A stretch of 64,000 bases of DNA from Streptomyces sp. ALI-76-A (GTDB lineage Bacteria; Actinomycetota; Actinomycetes; Streptomycetales; Streptomycetaceae). Below, one piece after another: positions 33,767 through 44,700 of the stretch. Both the position numbers and the translations under genes were made by a program. The notes beneath the pieces were generated by a model that was given only the letters and a program-made list of their open reading frames with translations, ran no database searches and was not told the origin of the DNA. The stretch spans positions 3,348,001 through 3,412,000 of the forward strand of contig NZ_JASVWB010000002.1 of assembly GCF_030287445.1 (NCBI RefSeq), given 5' to 3'. Every line of letters starts with the position of its first letter. The first letter of the stretch is position 1.

Positions 33767-36352
33767 GTGCCCGGTGAGAACCTGTCCCGCGACGAGGCCC
33801 GCGAGCGGGCCGCCCTGCTGTCCGTCGACGGGTACGACGTGTCCCTCGACGTCCGGACGGCGGTCGGTGAGGACACCGGTGACGGACCGCGCACCTTCCG
33901 CTCGGTCACCACGATCCGCTTCCGGTGCAGCGAGCCCGGCGTGTCCAGCTTCGCGGACCTGATCGCGCCGAGTGTGACCGCGGTCTCCCTCAACGGCAAG
34001 GACCTCGACCCCAGCGAGGTCTTCGACGGTTCCCGGATCGTGCTGGAGGACCTGGCCGCCGACAACGAGCTGATCGTCGACGCCCGCTGCGCCTACTCCC
34101 GTACCGGCGAGGGCCTGCACCGCTTCGTCGACCCCGAGGACGGCGAGGTCTACCTCTACACGCAGTACGAGCCGGCCGACTCCCGCCGGGTCTTCGCGAA
34201 CTTCGAGCAGCCGGACCTCAAGGCACCGTTCCGTTTCGAGGTGCGGGCGCCGGAGGGGTGGACGGTGTGGAGCAACGGCGTCGGCGAACGGGCCGACGGC
34301 GTCTGGCGGTTCGCGGAGACCAAGCCGATCTCGACGTACATCACGTGTGTGGTCGCGGGCCCGTACCACTACGTCACGGACACGTACTCCCGCACCTTCG
34401 ACGACGGCACGACGCTGGAGATCCCCCTCGGTGCCCTGTGCCGCAAGGGCCTGGCCCCCCACTTCGACGCCGACGACGTGTTCCTGGTGACCAAGCAGGG
34501 CCTGGACTTCTTCCACGACCACTTCGACTACCCGTACCCGTTCGGGAAGTACGACCAGGCGTTCGTGCCCGAGTACAACCTGGGCGCGATGGAGAACCCG
34601 GGCCTGGTGACCTTCCGGGAGGAGTTCATCTTCCGGGGCAAGGTCACGCGGGCCTCCTACGAGGGCCGCGCCAACGTGATCCTGCACGAGATGGCGCACA
34701 TGTGGTTCGGCGACCTGGTCACCATGGAGTGGTGGGACGACCTGTGGCTGAAGGAGTCCTTCGCCGACTTCATGGGCGCGTTCTCGCTGGTCGGGGCCAC
34801 CCGCTTCCAGGACGGCTGGATCACCTTCGCCAACCGCCGCAAGGCCTGGGCGTACCGCGCCGACCAGTTGCCGTCCACGCACCCGGTCACCGCGGACATC
34901 CGTGACCTCCAGGACGCCAAGCTGAACTTCGACGGCATCACGTACGCCAAGGGCGCCAGCGTGCTGAAGCAGCTGGTGGCGTACGCCGGGCAGGACGCGT
35001 TCCTGGAGGGCGCGCGGCGCTACTTCAAGCGGCACGCGTACGGCAACACCCGGCTGGGCGACCTGCTGTCGGTCCTCGAGGAGACCAGCGGCCGGGACAT
35101 GGGCGCCTGGTCGCGTGCCTGGCTTCAGACGGCCGGGGTCAACGCGCTGACCCCGCAGGTGCTGCTGGCCGCGGACGGCCGGGTCGACGAACTGGCGGTG
35201 GTGCAGGAGGCGGCCGAGTCGCACCCCGAACTGCGCCCGCACCGGGTGGCGGTGGGCCTGTACCGGCGCAGTGCCGAGGGCGCCCTTGAGCGGTACGCCC
35301 GCGCCGAGGCGGATGTCGACGGCCCGCGTACGGTCGTGGCGGAGCTGGCCGGTGCCGAGGCTCCGGACCTGGTCCTGGTCAACGACGACGACCTCACGTA
35401 CTGCAAGATCCGCTTCGACACGGCCTCACTGGAGACGCTGAAGGCCCACCTCGGGGACCTCACCGACCCCCTCGCCCGGGCCCTGTGCTGGTCGGCGCTG
35501 TGGAACATGACCCGGGACGCTCTGCTGCCGGCGCGGGACTTCGTGGACCTGGTGCTGCGGTTCGCGGGGCGCGAGTCCGACATCGGCGTGCTCCAGATGC
35601 TGCACGCGTGGGCGAACTCGTCGCTGGTCAACTATGTGGCGCCGGAGTGGCGGAAGACGGGCGGGCGGCTGCTGGCGGAGGGCGCCCTGCGGGAGCTGCG
35701 GGCGGCCGGGCCGGGCAGCGAGCACCAGCTGGCGTGGGCGCGGTTCTTCGCGTCGGTGGCGTCCGGACCGGCCGATCTCCAGCTGCTCCAGGACCTGCTG
35801 GCGGGCACCGAGCAGGTCGAGGGGCTGACGGTCGACCAGGAGCTGCGCTGGGCCTTCCTGGAACCGCTCGCCACCCACGGAGCCGCCGACGAGGCCGCGC
35901 TGGCCGCGGAGTTGGCCCGGGACGACACGGCGTCCGGCAAGCGCCACCAGGTCCGCTGTCTGGCCGCGCGGCCGTCGGCGGCGGTGAAGGCGCAGGCGTG
36001 GGCGCAGGTGGTGGAGTCCGACGCCCTCTCCAACGCCCTGGTCGAGGCGACGATCGCGGGCTTCGACCGGCCCTCGCAGCGGGACCTGCTCGCGCCGTAC
36101 GCGCCGAAGTACTTCGCTGTGATCGAGCGGGTGTGGCGGGAGCGGTCGATCCAGATCGCGATGCACGTGGTGCAGGGGATGTTCCCGTCCCTCCAGCACT
36201 CGCGGGCGACGCTGGACGCGGCGGACGCGTGGCTCGCGGCGCACGAGGACGCGGCGCCCGCCCTGCGCCGACTGGTCCTGGAGGCACGGGACGACCTGGC
36301 ACGCGCGTTGCGGGGACAGGAGTGCGACGCGGCGGCGTCGGCCGCGAACTGA
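33767..36352 (+). CDS. pepN: Aminopeptidase N, M1 family (copy 1)
   Basis: Zinc metallopeptidase that removes N-terminal residues from peptides in the cytoplasm, 861 aa. GAMEN exopeptidase motif at 273-277; zinc site HEMAH at 307-311 with the third ligand Glu330 in KESFADF. The C-terminal half is the helical superfamily domain. No signal peptide. GTG at 33767 is aligned with the start of the second copy (MPGENLSRDEARERA versus MPGTNLTREEAQQRA); another GTG is three codons upstream with GAGGG. It is paralogous to 48075-50699, which lies 12 kb away in the same orientation. Active-site residues are complete in both. Confidence 0.93.
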   Translation: MPGENLSRDEARERAALLSVDGYDVSLDVRTAVGEDTGDGPRTFRSVTTIRFRCSEPGVSSFADLIAPSVTAVSLNGKDLDPSEVFDGSRIVLEDLAADNELIVDARCAYSRTGEGLHRFVDPEDGEVYLYTQYEPADSRRVFANFEQPDLKAPFRFEVRAPEGWTVWSNGVGERADGVWRFAETKPISTYITCVVAGPYHYVTDTYSRTFDDGTTLEIPLGALCRKGLAPHFDADDVFLVTKQGLDFFHDHFDYPYPFGKYDQAFVPEYNLGAMENPGLVTFREEFIFRGKVTRASYEGRANVILHEMAHMWFGDLVTMEWWDDLWLKESFADFMGAFSLVGATRFQDGWITFANRRKAWAYRADQLPSTHPVTADIRDLQDAKLNFDGITYAKGASVLKQLVAYAGQDAFLEGARRYFKRHAYGNTRLGDLLSVLEETSGRDMGAWSRAWLQTAGVNALTPQVLLAADGRVDELAVVQEAAESHPELRPHRVAVGLYRRSAEGALERYARAEADVDGPRTVVAELAGAEAPDLVLVNDDDLTYCKIRFDTASLETLKAHLGDLTDPLARALCWSALWNMTRDALLPARDFVDLVLRFAGRESDIGVLQMLHAWANSSLVNYVAPEWRKTGGRLLAEGALRELRAAGPGSEHQLAWARFFASVASGPADLQLLQDLLAGTEQVEGLTVDQELRWAFLEPLATHGAADEAALAAELARDDTASGKRHQVRCLAARPSAAVKAQAWAQVVESDALSNALVEATIAGFDRPSQRDLLAPYAPKYFAVIERVWRERSIQIAMHVVQGMFPSLQHSRATLDAADAWLAAHEDAAPALRRLVLEARDDLARALRGQECDAAASAAN

Positions 36353-36416
36353 GCGGAATCATGGCCAAGGCCTGAGTGTCCGGTCACCGTTACGGAATTC
36401 AGGCAGCAGACCCCGT

Positions 36417-36452
36417 AACCCCTGGACCGCACCCGAACGGATCAGGGGTTTT
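36417..36452 (+). terminator. Intrinsic terminator of pepN copy 1
   Basis: AACCCCTG ... CAGGGGTT stem with an 18-nt loop, ending in TTTT, 65 bases past the stop codon. Confidence 0.7.
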
Positions 36453-36565
36453 CCGCACTCTCCTCGGCATCCGAACACTCGTCCTTTAGTGCTGCATTGT
36501 CCGGATTTGCCGACAGCCGTGTAACAGCGGTTCAAGGCCGGTCCAGGAGCGGGAATCTGCCGGTC

Positions 36566-37624
36566 ATGAACCACAACACCCCGGTCCCCCCGCTCTCCCC
36601 CCGCCCCCTCCGGCACCAGTCCGAGGCACCCCGCCGTGTCCTGACCACCGCCCACCTCCGCTCGCACGGCGTCTCGGTCGCGGAGATCAGCGAACACTGC
36701 CGGGCGGGCGGGCCCTGGCAGCAGATCCTCCCGGGGGTCTTCCTGCTCCACCCCGGCCCGCCCACCAGCGAGGAGCGGCTGCACGCGGTGCTGATGTACG
36801 CCGCCCGGGAGCAGACGGCCGGGGTCCCGGCCCAGCCCGGCGCGGACGACCCGCACCGCCCGGTGTACGCGGACGCGATGATCACCGGCATGGCGGCGCT
36901 CACCCTGTACGGCTTCAGCTCGGCCCCGCCCCTGCTCTCCCTGGACCGCGTCGACGTCCTGGTCCCCCGTCTGCGCCGGCTGCGCTCGACGGGGTGCGCG
37001 CGGATCGTGCGGACGGCCACGCTGCCCACGCCCGAGCCGGTGACGGGCCTGCCGGTGGCCCCGGTGCCACGCGCCCTGGCCGACGCGGTGGCCGCACTGA
37101 CGGACGCGGGCGCCGTACGCCGGCTGCTGACCGAGGCGGTACGCGGCGGGCACTGCGAACCCGCCGCGGTGGTACGGGAGCTGAACAACGCCAAGCTGCT
37201 GAGCCGGCCGCACGTGGTGGACGCGGTGGACTCCCTCCTCGCGGAGGGCCGGGCCATCGCGGAGGACCGCCTCTACCGGATGGTCCGGGAGTACGGCCTG
37301 CCCGACCCGGTGTGGAACGTGGACCTGCGCCTGCCCGGCGGCCCGCAGCTCGGCGGCCTGGACGCGTACTGGCCGGAACAGGCGGTGGCGGTGGAACTGG
37401 ACACCCGCCCCCCGCGGCAGGGCCACCGGGAGGGCGACGACGCCCTGTGGTCCGAGTACGCCCGCAAGCGCGAGCACCTGGAGCGGCTGGGCATCACGGT
37501 CGTCCACATCACCCCGAAGAAGCTCCGGGACGCGCTGGACCAGCAGGCGACGGTCGTGCGTACGGCCCTGATGGCGGCGGGCGACCGGGACCCCGCCGCG
37601 TATGTCCTGGTCCTGCCCCGGTGA
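36566..37624 (+). CDS. AbiEi/DUF559-like protein with endonuclease-fold C-terminus
   Basis: 352 aa from ATG 36566. The N-terminal part (RRVLTTAHLRSHGVSVAEIS ... GPWQQILPGVFLLH) is a winged-helix opening like that of AbiEi antitoxin-type proteins. A middle domain follows (MAALTLYGF ... VDVLVPRLRRLRSTG). The C-terminal third resembles DUF559/Vsr-type nucleases (GGLDAYWPEQAVAVELDT ... EYARKREHLERLGITVVHI), although the usual second acidic/Lys pair is altered. Many actinobacterial genomes carry such orphans; no toxin gene partner is adjacent, so a toxin-antitoxin role is doubtful. No close operon partner. Confidence 0.75.
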   Translation: MNHNTPVPPLSPRPLRHQSEAPRRVLTTAHLRSHGVSVAEISEHCRAGGPWQQILPGVFLLHPGPPTSEERLHAVLMYAAREQTAGVPAQPGADDPHRPVYADAMITGMAALTLYGFSSAPPLLSLDRVDVLVPRLRRLRSTGCARIVRTATLPTPEPVTGLPVAPVPRALADAVAALTDAGAVRRLLTEAVRGGHCEPAAVVRELNNAKLLSRPHVVDAVDSLLAEGRAIAEDRLYRMVREYGLPDPVWNVDLRLPGGPQLGGLDAYWPEQAVAVELDTRPPRQGHREGDDALWSEYARKREHLERLGITVVHITPKKLRDALDQQATVVRTALMAAGDRDPAAYVLVLPR

Positions 37625-37710
37625 TGACGGGCCCGAGCGGCACCAGGAGGGGGGAGCAGGGGCCGCGTGCCCGGTACGTACGTCCGGTGCGCGCGGCCCG
37701 TCGCCCGTCG

Positions 37711-38874
37711 CTACCCGCCGCAGAACTCCGCCTCGACCACGGCCTCGGTGTCGCCCGACCAGTCGCCGTTGACGTTGAGCGCGAGGGTGTGGCGGCCGTC
37801 CGCCGTCGTCACGGCCTCGGTGGAGGAGCCGTGGATGTCGCCGCCGTGGCCCCAGACGTGGACGCCGCAGCTGAGCGTGATGTCGCCGAGGCCGAGCCCG
37901 TAGTCGACGTCGGGGATCGGCGTGTCCGTCACCGTGGTCTTCATGGCCTTCAGCTGCGCGGGCGGCAGCAGCCGGCCGCGCAGGAGGGCGGAGTAGAAGC
38001 GGCCGAGGTCGGCCGAGGTGGAGACCATGTCGCCGGAGCCGAAGGCCAGCGCGGGGTTCAGCTCGGTGACGTCGTAGGTGGGTCCCGTGGTGTCCTCGGC
38101 CAGCTTGGAGTAGGCGCGGCTGCTGGGCCGGGGCAGGGTGGGCCGGGTGCCGGGGACCGAGGTGCCCGTCAGCCCGAGGGGTTCGACGATGCGGTCGCGG
38201 ACCTCGGCTCCGTACGAGTGGCCCGTGACCCTCTCGATCACCAGGGCGGCCAGGGTGTAGTTGGTGTTGGAGTAGGACCAGGAGGCGCCCGGTGCGAAGC
38301 GCGGCGGGTGGGCCATGGCGACGGCGATCAGGTCCTCGGGGGTCCTGCGGTCGTAGCGGTGCTTCAGGAAGCCGTCCGCGAGGACGTACGTCTCCACGAA
38401 GGTCCGGTCGTCCGTGTAGTCGTAGACGCCGCTGGTGTGGTTGAGGAGCCGGCGCAGGGTGATCGCGCGGCCGTCGTGGCCGTGCCCGCGGACCAGTCCC
38501 GGCAGCCACCTCTCCACCGTGTCGTCCAGCGACAGGCGGCCCTCCGCCTCCAGTTGGAGCAGCACCGTGGCGACGAAGGTCTTGGTGACGCTGCCCACGC
38601 GGTAGTGGTCCCGCGCCGAACGCGGCCGGCCCGTCGCCAGGTCGCCGACGCCGGCTGTCATCGACCAGGTGCCCCGCCGGTCCTTCGCCGTCACCGTCAC
38701 CCCGGGCACCCCGGCCTCGACGGCCGCCTCGGCGGCCTCACGGGTCGCCTCGTGGCCACCGCCTCCGGCCGGCCGGCCACCGCCTCCGGCCGGTCCCGCC
38801 GCGACCGCGGGTCCCGCCAGGGCCACCGACAGCGCCACCGCGGTCGCCGCCGTCCACCTCGTCCGTACCGTCAT
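37711..38874 (-). CDS. Secreted serine hydrolase, beta-lactamase/DD-peptidase fold
   Basis: 387 aa with an N-terminal signal peptide (about 1-26, ending AVAAG) and a Gly/Pro linker. Penicillin-binding-fold motifs are present: SVTK (95-98, nucleophile Ser95 and Lys98), YSN (201-203), and HGGDIHG in place of KTG. This fits family S12 (R61-type D-Ala-D-Ala carboxypeptidase and esterases). Substrate not determinable; relatives act on D-amino-acid peptides or esters. One cysteine pair (LSCGVH and EFCGG) could form a disulfide. Tandem with the downstream-coordinate phosphoesterase gene on the same strand (118-bp gap). Confidence 0.88.
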   Translation of the reverse strand: MTVRTRWTAATAVALSVALAGPAVAAGPAGGGGRPAGGGGHEATREAAEAAVEAGVPGVTVTAKDRRGTWSMTAGVGDLATGRPRSARDHYRVGSVTKTFVATVLLQLEAEGRLSLDDTVERWLPGLVRGHGHDGRAITLRRLLNHTSGVYDYTDDRTFVETYVLADGFLKHRYDRRTPEDLIAVAMAHPPRFAPGASWSYSNTNYTLAALVIERVTGHSYGAEVRDRIVEPLGLTGTSVPGTRPTLPRPSSRAYSKLAEDTTGPTYDVTELNPALAFGSGDMVSTSADLGRFYSALLRGRLLPPAQLKAMKTTVTDTPIPDVDYGLGLGDITLSCGVHVWGHGGDIHGSSTEAVTTADGRHTLALNVNGDWSGDTEAVVEAEFCGG

Positions 38875-38992
38875 GCTCTTCCCCCCTCCCGCTCACCATC
38901 GAGCAGCCGTCGGGCCGCCGTCGGGCCCGGTCGGACGGAGGGACCCCGTCGCCGGCACGGAAGTTGAGACACCGCGTCCGGTTGGGCGGTTT

Positions 38993-40756
38993 TCAGCCCT
39001 TCTTCAGCACCAGCTCCGTGTTCCGGTCCTCCGCGTCGCCCGCGAGGTTCTGGCCGGCGCCGGGCGCGTTGAGGGACAGCTCGCGGTAGAGGGCGGCCAG
39101 ACCGGTCTGGGAGAGGTCGCCGAAGTCCGTGCGGTGCGGCGCCGAGGACTCGACGCAGGTGGTGAAGACCGACAGGGTGCCGTCCTTGTTGTCCACCAGC
39201 TCGATCACCCGGGCGAGCTGCGGGTAGTCGACGTGGGAGGCGGTGGAGATCTCCCAGAAGGAGCGGCCGTCGGGCGCGGAGTGCGGGGTGATCTCGTTGC
39301 GGTGGATGTGGCCGTTCACCCAGGCCAGGACGTTCGCGTGACTGCCGAGCAGGGCGATCACCTCCTGGCCGTTGTGGCGCCGCTCGCCGGGACGGGCCGG
39401 GTCGGGGCGGGTGTTGGTCATCGTCTCGCTGGTGTGGTGGCTGAAGACCACCGCGTACGCGTCCTTGTTGTCCCGCAGCGTCCTGTCCAGCCATCTCAAC
39501 TGGGCCGTTCCGACGGACCCTTGGTAGTGGCCGCCCGGGTCGGTGGTGTCGAGGCTGATGCCGATCACGTCGTCGGCGATGCGGAAGCTGTAGTACTGGG
39601 TGCCCGTGTCGAGGTTGGCGGTGGAGTAGCCGTGACCTACCGGGCCGAGGCCCTGGTAGGCAGGATCCAGGTGGGCCTCGAGGTACTCGGCGGCGGTGAA
39701 CGGGGCACGCCGCTCGTCGGGGGTGACCGAGCGCATGTCCCGGGTGTGCGCCTTGAGCAGGTCGCGGAACGCGGTCCCCTGGGGGTCCGTGGCGTTCCTG
39801 ATGGCGTCCTGGAGCTTCTTCGCCTCGGCCGCGGGCAGGCTCATCAGCTTCTTGCCGCCGACGGCGTACTCGGCGAGCCAGGAGTCGCCGTGGCCGTAGC
39901 AGCCGAGCGGCATGGAGTCGTGGTTGCCGACCGTGGAGTACCAGGGCAGGTTCAGGCCGGGGCTGTTGAACTCCCGCAGCGCGGCGGCCAGATAGCCCTC
40001 CAGGTGCGGGAAGCCGAGCTGCTTGTCGGTGTCGCGGACGGTCGTGCCGGGCTGCCAGTACTGCTTGAGGCCGCTGTTCTGCACGCCCTCGTAGTGGCGC
40101 GGGTCGCCGGAGTTGGCGGTGACCCGGCCGCCGCTCATGATCGTCAGGAACCAGTCCAGCTCGGTCCTCGCGTTGTTGTCGGTGTTGTCGCCGGTGGTCA
40201 TGGCGAAGTGCAGCGGGGTGCCGGTGACGGGGGCGCCCCGCAGCGCGTTGATCCGCTCGACCAGCGAGATGGCGCCGGGCACGGTCAGCGCCTCGTGCGG
40301 CCGCCAGGCGTGGATGTCGGTGGAGCGCAGGTACTCCAGCCGCATCGGGTGCTGGGTGTCGATCAGGTGCAGGTCGGTGAGCTGCACGAACGCGGCGAGG
40401 GCGGTGCGGCGGCCGGCCCGCCCGGTCCGGGGCGCGGCCAGCTCGCCGCGGACCGTGCGGCTCCAGCCGGGGCCGTCGCCGAGGCGGCGGAAGCCGGTCC
40501 GGGTGCGCGGCGCGGAGACCGTGGCGAGGGTGGTACCGCGGGTGTAGGGAGCGAGCGGCGCGGCCGGGGCGACGCGGGACTGGGCCACGGGCACCTGGGC
40601 GGCGCCCGCGCCGGTGGTCGTCGGGGCGGCCTGGCTGTCGGTGGGCCGCAGGGCGTAGCCGGCGCCCGCGGAGAGGGTGACCGCCGCGGTGGCGGCGAGG
40701 ACGGTACGGCGGTGGGCCCCGAGTGCGGAACCGGCGACAGAGCGTGTGCGCGACAT
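38993..40756 (-). CDS. Secreted metallophosphoesterase (TIGR03767-type)
   Basis: 587 aa from ATG 40756 (GGGGAGAT 8 nt upstream). The N-terminus has twin arginines before a hydrophobic run (AHRRTVLAATAAVTLSAGAG), a probable Tat signal, consistent with export of a folded metalloenzyme. The calcineurin-like metal motifs run in order: DLHLID, GDNTDNN, GNHD, SHHTS and NGHIHRNE. Members of this actinobacterial family are annotated as phosphoesterases of unknown substrate. It probably scavenges phosphate outside the cell, but no Pho box was recognised upstream. The serine hydrolase follows on the same strand. Confidence 0.9.
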   Translation of the reverse strand: MSRTRSVAGSALGAHRRTVLAATAAVTLSAGAGYALRPTDSQAAPTTTGAGAAQVPVAQSRVAPAAPLAPYTRGTTLATVSAPRTRTGFRRLGDGPGWSRTVRGELAAPRTGRAGRRTALAAFVQLTDLHLIDTQHPMRLEYLRSTDIHAWRPHEALTVPGAISLVERINALRGAPVTGTPLHFAMTTGDNTDNNARTELDWFLTIMSGGRVTANSGDPRHYEGVQNSGLKQYWQPGTTVRDTDKQLGFPHLEGYLAAALREFNSPGLNLPWYSTVGNHDSMPLGCYGHGDSWLAEYAVGGKKLMSLPAAEAKKLQDAIRNATDPQGTAFRDLLKAHTRDMRSVTPDERRAPFTAAEYLEAHLDPAYQGLGPVGHGYSTANLDTGTQYYSFRIADDVIGISLDTTDPGGHYQGSVGTAQLRWLDRTLRDNKDAYAVVFSHHTSETMTNTRPDPARPGERRHNGQEVIALLGSHANVLAWVNGHIHRNEITPHSAPDGRSFWEISTASHVDYPQLARVIELVDNKDGTLSVFTTCVESSAPHRTDFGDLSQTGLAALYRELSLNAPGAGQNLAGDAEDRNTELVLKKG

Positions 40757-40929
40757 GGCGCGATCTCCCCGAGTGCGAACGCGTCGGCAGGGTCGCGGGG
40801 CGGTCGCTGTCGCGAACATCCCGCTCACTCTGGATCGTTGGCACCAGGCATGACCTGCGCGTGAACGAGGCGGCAACGCGCAGCGCCGATCACCGTACGT
40901 GGATCTTGGACTACCCTGCGCGCCCTCGA

Positions 40930-40955
40930 CCGCTCCCCGGACGGCCGGGGAGCGG
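40930..40955 (-). terminator. Terminator of the Nudix gene
   Basis: Perfect 11-bp stem CCGCTCCCCGG / CCGGGGAGCGG with a 4-nt loop, directly abutting the Nudix stop codon. Confidence 0.7.
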
Positions 40956-41474
40956 CTACTCCGTGTTCATCTGCCCGGGTAGGGGAGCCGTTCCGGGCGG
41001 GGTGCCGGGCAGCGTGTCGAGCGGGGTGTCGAGCCGTCCGGTGGGCGGCCGTTCGCGCCACAGCCGCAGTCCGATCCCGACCATCGGCGTCTGGTGCAGG
41101 CCCGGCACGGCGTCCAGGTCGAGCCAGGCGGCCATGTCCGTGGAGCCGCCGATCTCGTAACGCAGTTCACCGTCGGCGATCCGGCCCTCGTAGAAGAGCC
41201 GTACGCCCTGGAAGTCGACGGCGCGTCCGAAGCGGTGCGGGAAGACGCGGTGGAACGAGTGGGTGCCCAGCAGGCCGGTGACCTCGACGCGGTATCCGGT
41301 CTCCTCGGCCACCTCCCGCAGGACGGTGTCGTAGGGATCCTCGCCGTGCTCCATGCCGCCGCCGGGGAGGGTCCACTCCGGCGGGCCGCCGTCCGGCGAC
41401 GGGGACCGGGAGAGCAGCAGCTGTCCGTCGCGCACGCACAGGGCGTAGGCCGCCACCCGCAACTTCCTTCGCAC
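40956..41474 (-). CDS. Nudix hydrolase
   Basis: 172 aa. The complete Nudix box (G-x5-E-x7-REVAEETGY) spans about residues 38-61, with glycines GGGMEHGED and catalytic REVAEE. It hydrolyses a nucleoside diphosphate linked to another group; the substrate is not deducible (MutT-like sanitation or ADP-ribose type). A disordered Pro/Thr/Gly tail covers the last about 25 residues. The frame starts at GTG 41474, but a GTG six codons later (41456) has AAGGAAG 6 nt upstream and may be the true start. It is divergent from the subtilase gene. Confidence 0.9.
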   Translation of the reverse strand: MRRKLRVAAYALCVRDGQLLLSRSPSPDGGPPEWTLPGGGMEHGEDPYDTVLREVAEETGYRVEVTGLLGTHSFHRVFPHRFGRAVDFQGVRLFYEGRIADGELRYEIGGSTDMAAWLDLDAVPGLHQTPMVGIGLRLWRERPPTGRLDTPLDTLPGTPPGTAPLPGQMNTE

Positions 41475-41716
41475 CTACGGACGTTAACCCATCCAGGGAC
41501 GCTTTCCAGGCGACTTGCACCTTTCGGGCCCCATCTCCGCATAGGGCATAGGGGGTTTTCCCCATGCCCTCATATCGATTCGGTCAACTCTCCCTGAGCG
41601 TCCTTCCCATGGGTAAAGCTGTGCGATCGTCCGGGATCACATTCCGGACCAGCGCGACCGGCGCCCGATCAACCCCGGTCGCACACCGCTCGTTCCTTTA
41701 CCTACAAGGGATGCCG

Positions 41717-44700
41717 ATGACCCTCACCCCCCAGCGCGATCCGATATCCGGCGCGAGACGCGCGGTCCGGATCGCCGTGGCCGCCGGTCTGGTGGCCGCA
41801 CTCTCCGCCGCGGGGCCGGTTCCGATGGCCCTCGCCGCCGACGAAGCGCCCGTCGCCGCCGACCCGGGCGTGAAGTCCGCCCACGACAAGCTCGGTTCCG
41901 ACGACGCCGACGCGCTCGCCGAGGCCAAGGCCGACGGCGACAAGAGCGTCACGCTGATGGTCGCGACCGCGCCCGGCCAGACCGAGAAGGTCGCCGGGCA
42001 GCTCGACGCCGTCCAGGGCGGCCTGGTCGGCAAGACCTACGACAAGCTCGGCTACGTCCGCGCCACGGTGCCCACCGGCAAGGCGGACGCCGCCATCGCC
42101 GCCGCCGTGAAGCTCCCCTCCGTGCACGGCGTCGACCTGCGCCAGGAGATCCTGCTGGACGACCCGACACCGAGCGCGGACGCCGCCAAGGGCGCCGCGG
42201 GCAAGGGCACGGCCGGGTATCCCGCGCCGAACCGGAAGACCCCCGCCGAGAACCCGTACAACCCGTCCTTCGAGACGGGTGCCGTCGACTTCGTCGAGGA
42301 CCACCCGAAGGCGGACGGCCGGGGCGTGACCATCGGCGTCCTCGACTCGGGTGTCGACATCGCCCACCCGGCGCTGCAGAAGACCACCACCGGTGAGCGG
42401 AAGATCGTCGACTGGGTGACGGCGACCGACCCGGTCAACGACGGCGACGGCTCGTGGCGCCGGATGCTCACCTCGGTGGCCGGCCCGGCGTTCACCGCGA
42501 CCCCCGTCGGCGGCAGCGCCGAGGCGTTCTCGGCCCCGGCCGGCTCGTACAGGTTCAACTACTTCTACGAGTCCGCGACCGCGGGCGGCGACCAGCTCGG
42601 CGACGTCAACCGCGACGGCGACACCACCGACGTCTGGGGCGTGCTGTACGACGCCGCGGCCGGCACCGTGCGCGTCGACCTGGACGACGACCGCGACTTC
42701 GCCGACGAGCAGCCGATGAAGCCGTACAAGGACGGCTACCAGATCGGTTACTTCGGCACGGACAACCCGGCGACCGAGGTCGCCGAGCGCATCCCGTTCG
42801 TGGTCGAGATCCGCAAGGACGTCGTCTACAACGCGGCCGGCGCCAAGGCCGACTACGTCAACATCGGCATGATCTCCAGCGAGCACGGCACCCACGTGGC
42901 CGGCATCACCGCCGCGAACGGGCTGTTCGGCGGCAGGATGGACGGCGCCGCGCCGGGCGCGAAGATCGTCTCGTCCCGTGCCTGCGTGTTCGGCCCGGGC
43001 TGCACCAACGTCGCCCTCACCGAGGGCATGATCGACCTGGTCGTCAACCGCGGTGTCGACATCGTCAACATGTCGATCGGCGGCCTGCCGGCGCTGAACG
43101 ACGGCAACAACGCGCGCGCCGAGCTGTACACGCGCCTCATCGACACCTACGGCGTGCAGCTGGTCATCTCGGCCGGCAACTCCGGCCCCGGCGCCAACAC
43201 CATCGGCGACCCGGGCCTGGCCGACAAGGTCATCTCGGTCGGCGCGTCCATCTCCAAGGAGACCTGGGCCGCCAACTACGGCTCGGTCGTGGAGAAGAAG
43301 TACGCGATGATGCCGTTCTCCTCGCGCGGTCCGCGTGAGGACGGCGGCTTCACGCCGACCCTGGTCGCCCCCGGCGCCGCGATCAACACGATCCAGACCT
43401 GGCTGCCGGGTGCCCCGGTCGCCGAGGCGGGCTACACCCTGCCGGCCGGCTACGGCATGCTCCAGGGCACGTCGATGGCGTCCCCGCAGGCCGCGGGCGC
43501 GTCCGCGCTGCTGCTGAGCGCCGCCAAGGCGAAGAAGATCGACCTCACCCCCGCCACCCTGCGCACCGCGCTCACCTCGACCGCCGACCACATCAAGGGT
43601 GTGCAGGCGTACGAGGAGGGGGTCGGCCTGATCAACATCCCGGACGCCTGGGACTCGGTCCTCGACGGCGCCACCGCCCACACCTACACGGTGAAGGCGC
43701 CGGTCGACACCGCGATCGACCAGTTCCTGAAGACGCCGGGCTCCGGCACCGGCCTCTACGACCGCGAGGGCGGCCTGAAGGCCGGGCAGAAGAAGACGTA
43801 CGACGTCACGATCACCCGTACGTCCGGCCCGGACAAGCCGGTCCGGCACGAGCTGTACTTCGAGAACAACGCCGCGAAGACCTTCCGGATCGTCGGCTCC
43901 GACGAGGTGCGGCTCCCGCTGAACCAGCCGGTGACCGTGAAGGTCCAGGCCGCGCCGAAGTCCGCGGGCCTCAAGAGCGCGATCCTGGAGGTCGACGACC
44001 CGAAGACCGAGGGCATCGACCGGCAGGTCATGTCGACGGTCGTGGTCTCCCAGCCGCTGAAGTACACCTACGCGGCATCGGGCACGGTCCAGCGCAACAG
44101 CACCCAGTCGTACTTCGTGACCGTCCCCGAGGGCGCCAAGTCCCTGGAGGTCGCGATCGGCGGGCTGAAGGCCACGAGCCAGACCCGGTTCATCGCCATC
44201 GACCCGACCGGCGTCCCGTCCGACACCACCGGCACCCCGTACTGCTACAACAACTACCTCGCCGGCAACGGCTGCAAGCCGGACGTGCGGTCGTACGCCG
44301 ACCCCCGGCCCGGTGTCTGGGAGATCGAGGTCGAGTCGCGCCGCACCTCGCCGCTGCTCGACAACCCGTACAAGCTGGACGTCGCCGTCCTCGGCGCGGT
44401 CTTCGACCCGGAGACCGTGACCGTGCCCGAGGCCAAGGTCGGTACCCCGGCCGCCGCCTCCTGGAAGGTGACCAACGGCTTCGCCGCGATCGACGGCAAG
44501 CTGGTGGGCGGCCCGCTCGGCTCCGCGAAGTCGGCCCGGCCGACCATCGCCACCGGCGAGACGCAGACCACCACGGTCGAGGTGCCCGCGGGCGCCAGGT
44601 CGCTGGACGTCGCCATCGGCAACGTCTCCGACCCGGCGGCCGACCTCGACCTGGTCGTGACGAACGCGGCCGGCACCGAGGTGGGCAGCTCAGCCGACGG

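Noticed and set aside
41702..43849. 715-codon minus-strand open frame
   Set aside because: Shadow of the subtilase, which has a full catalytic triad and signal peptide.
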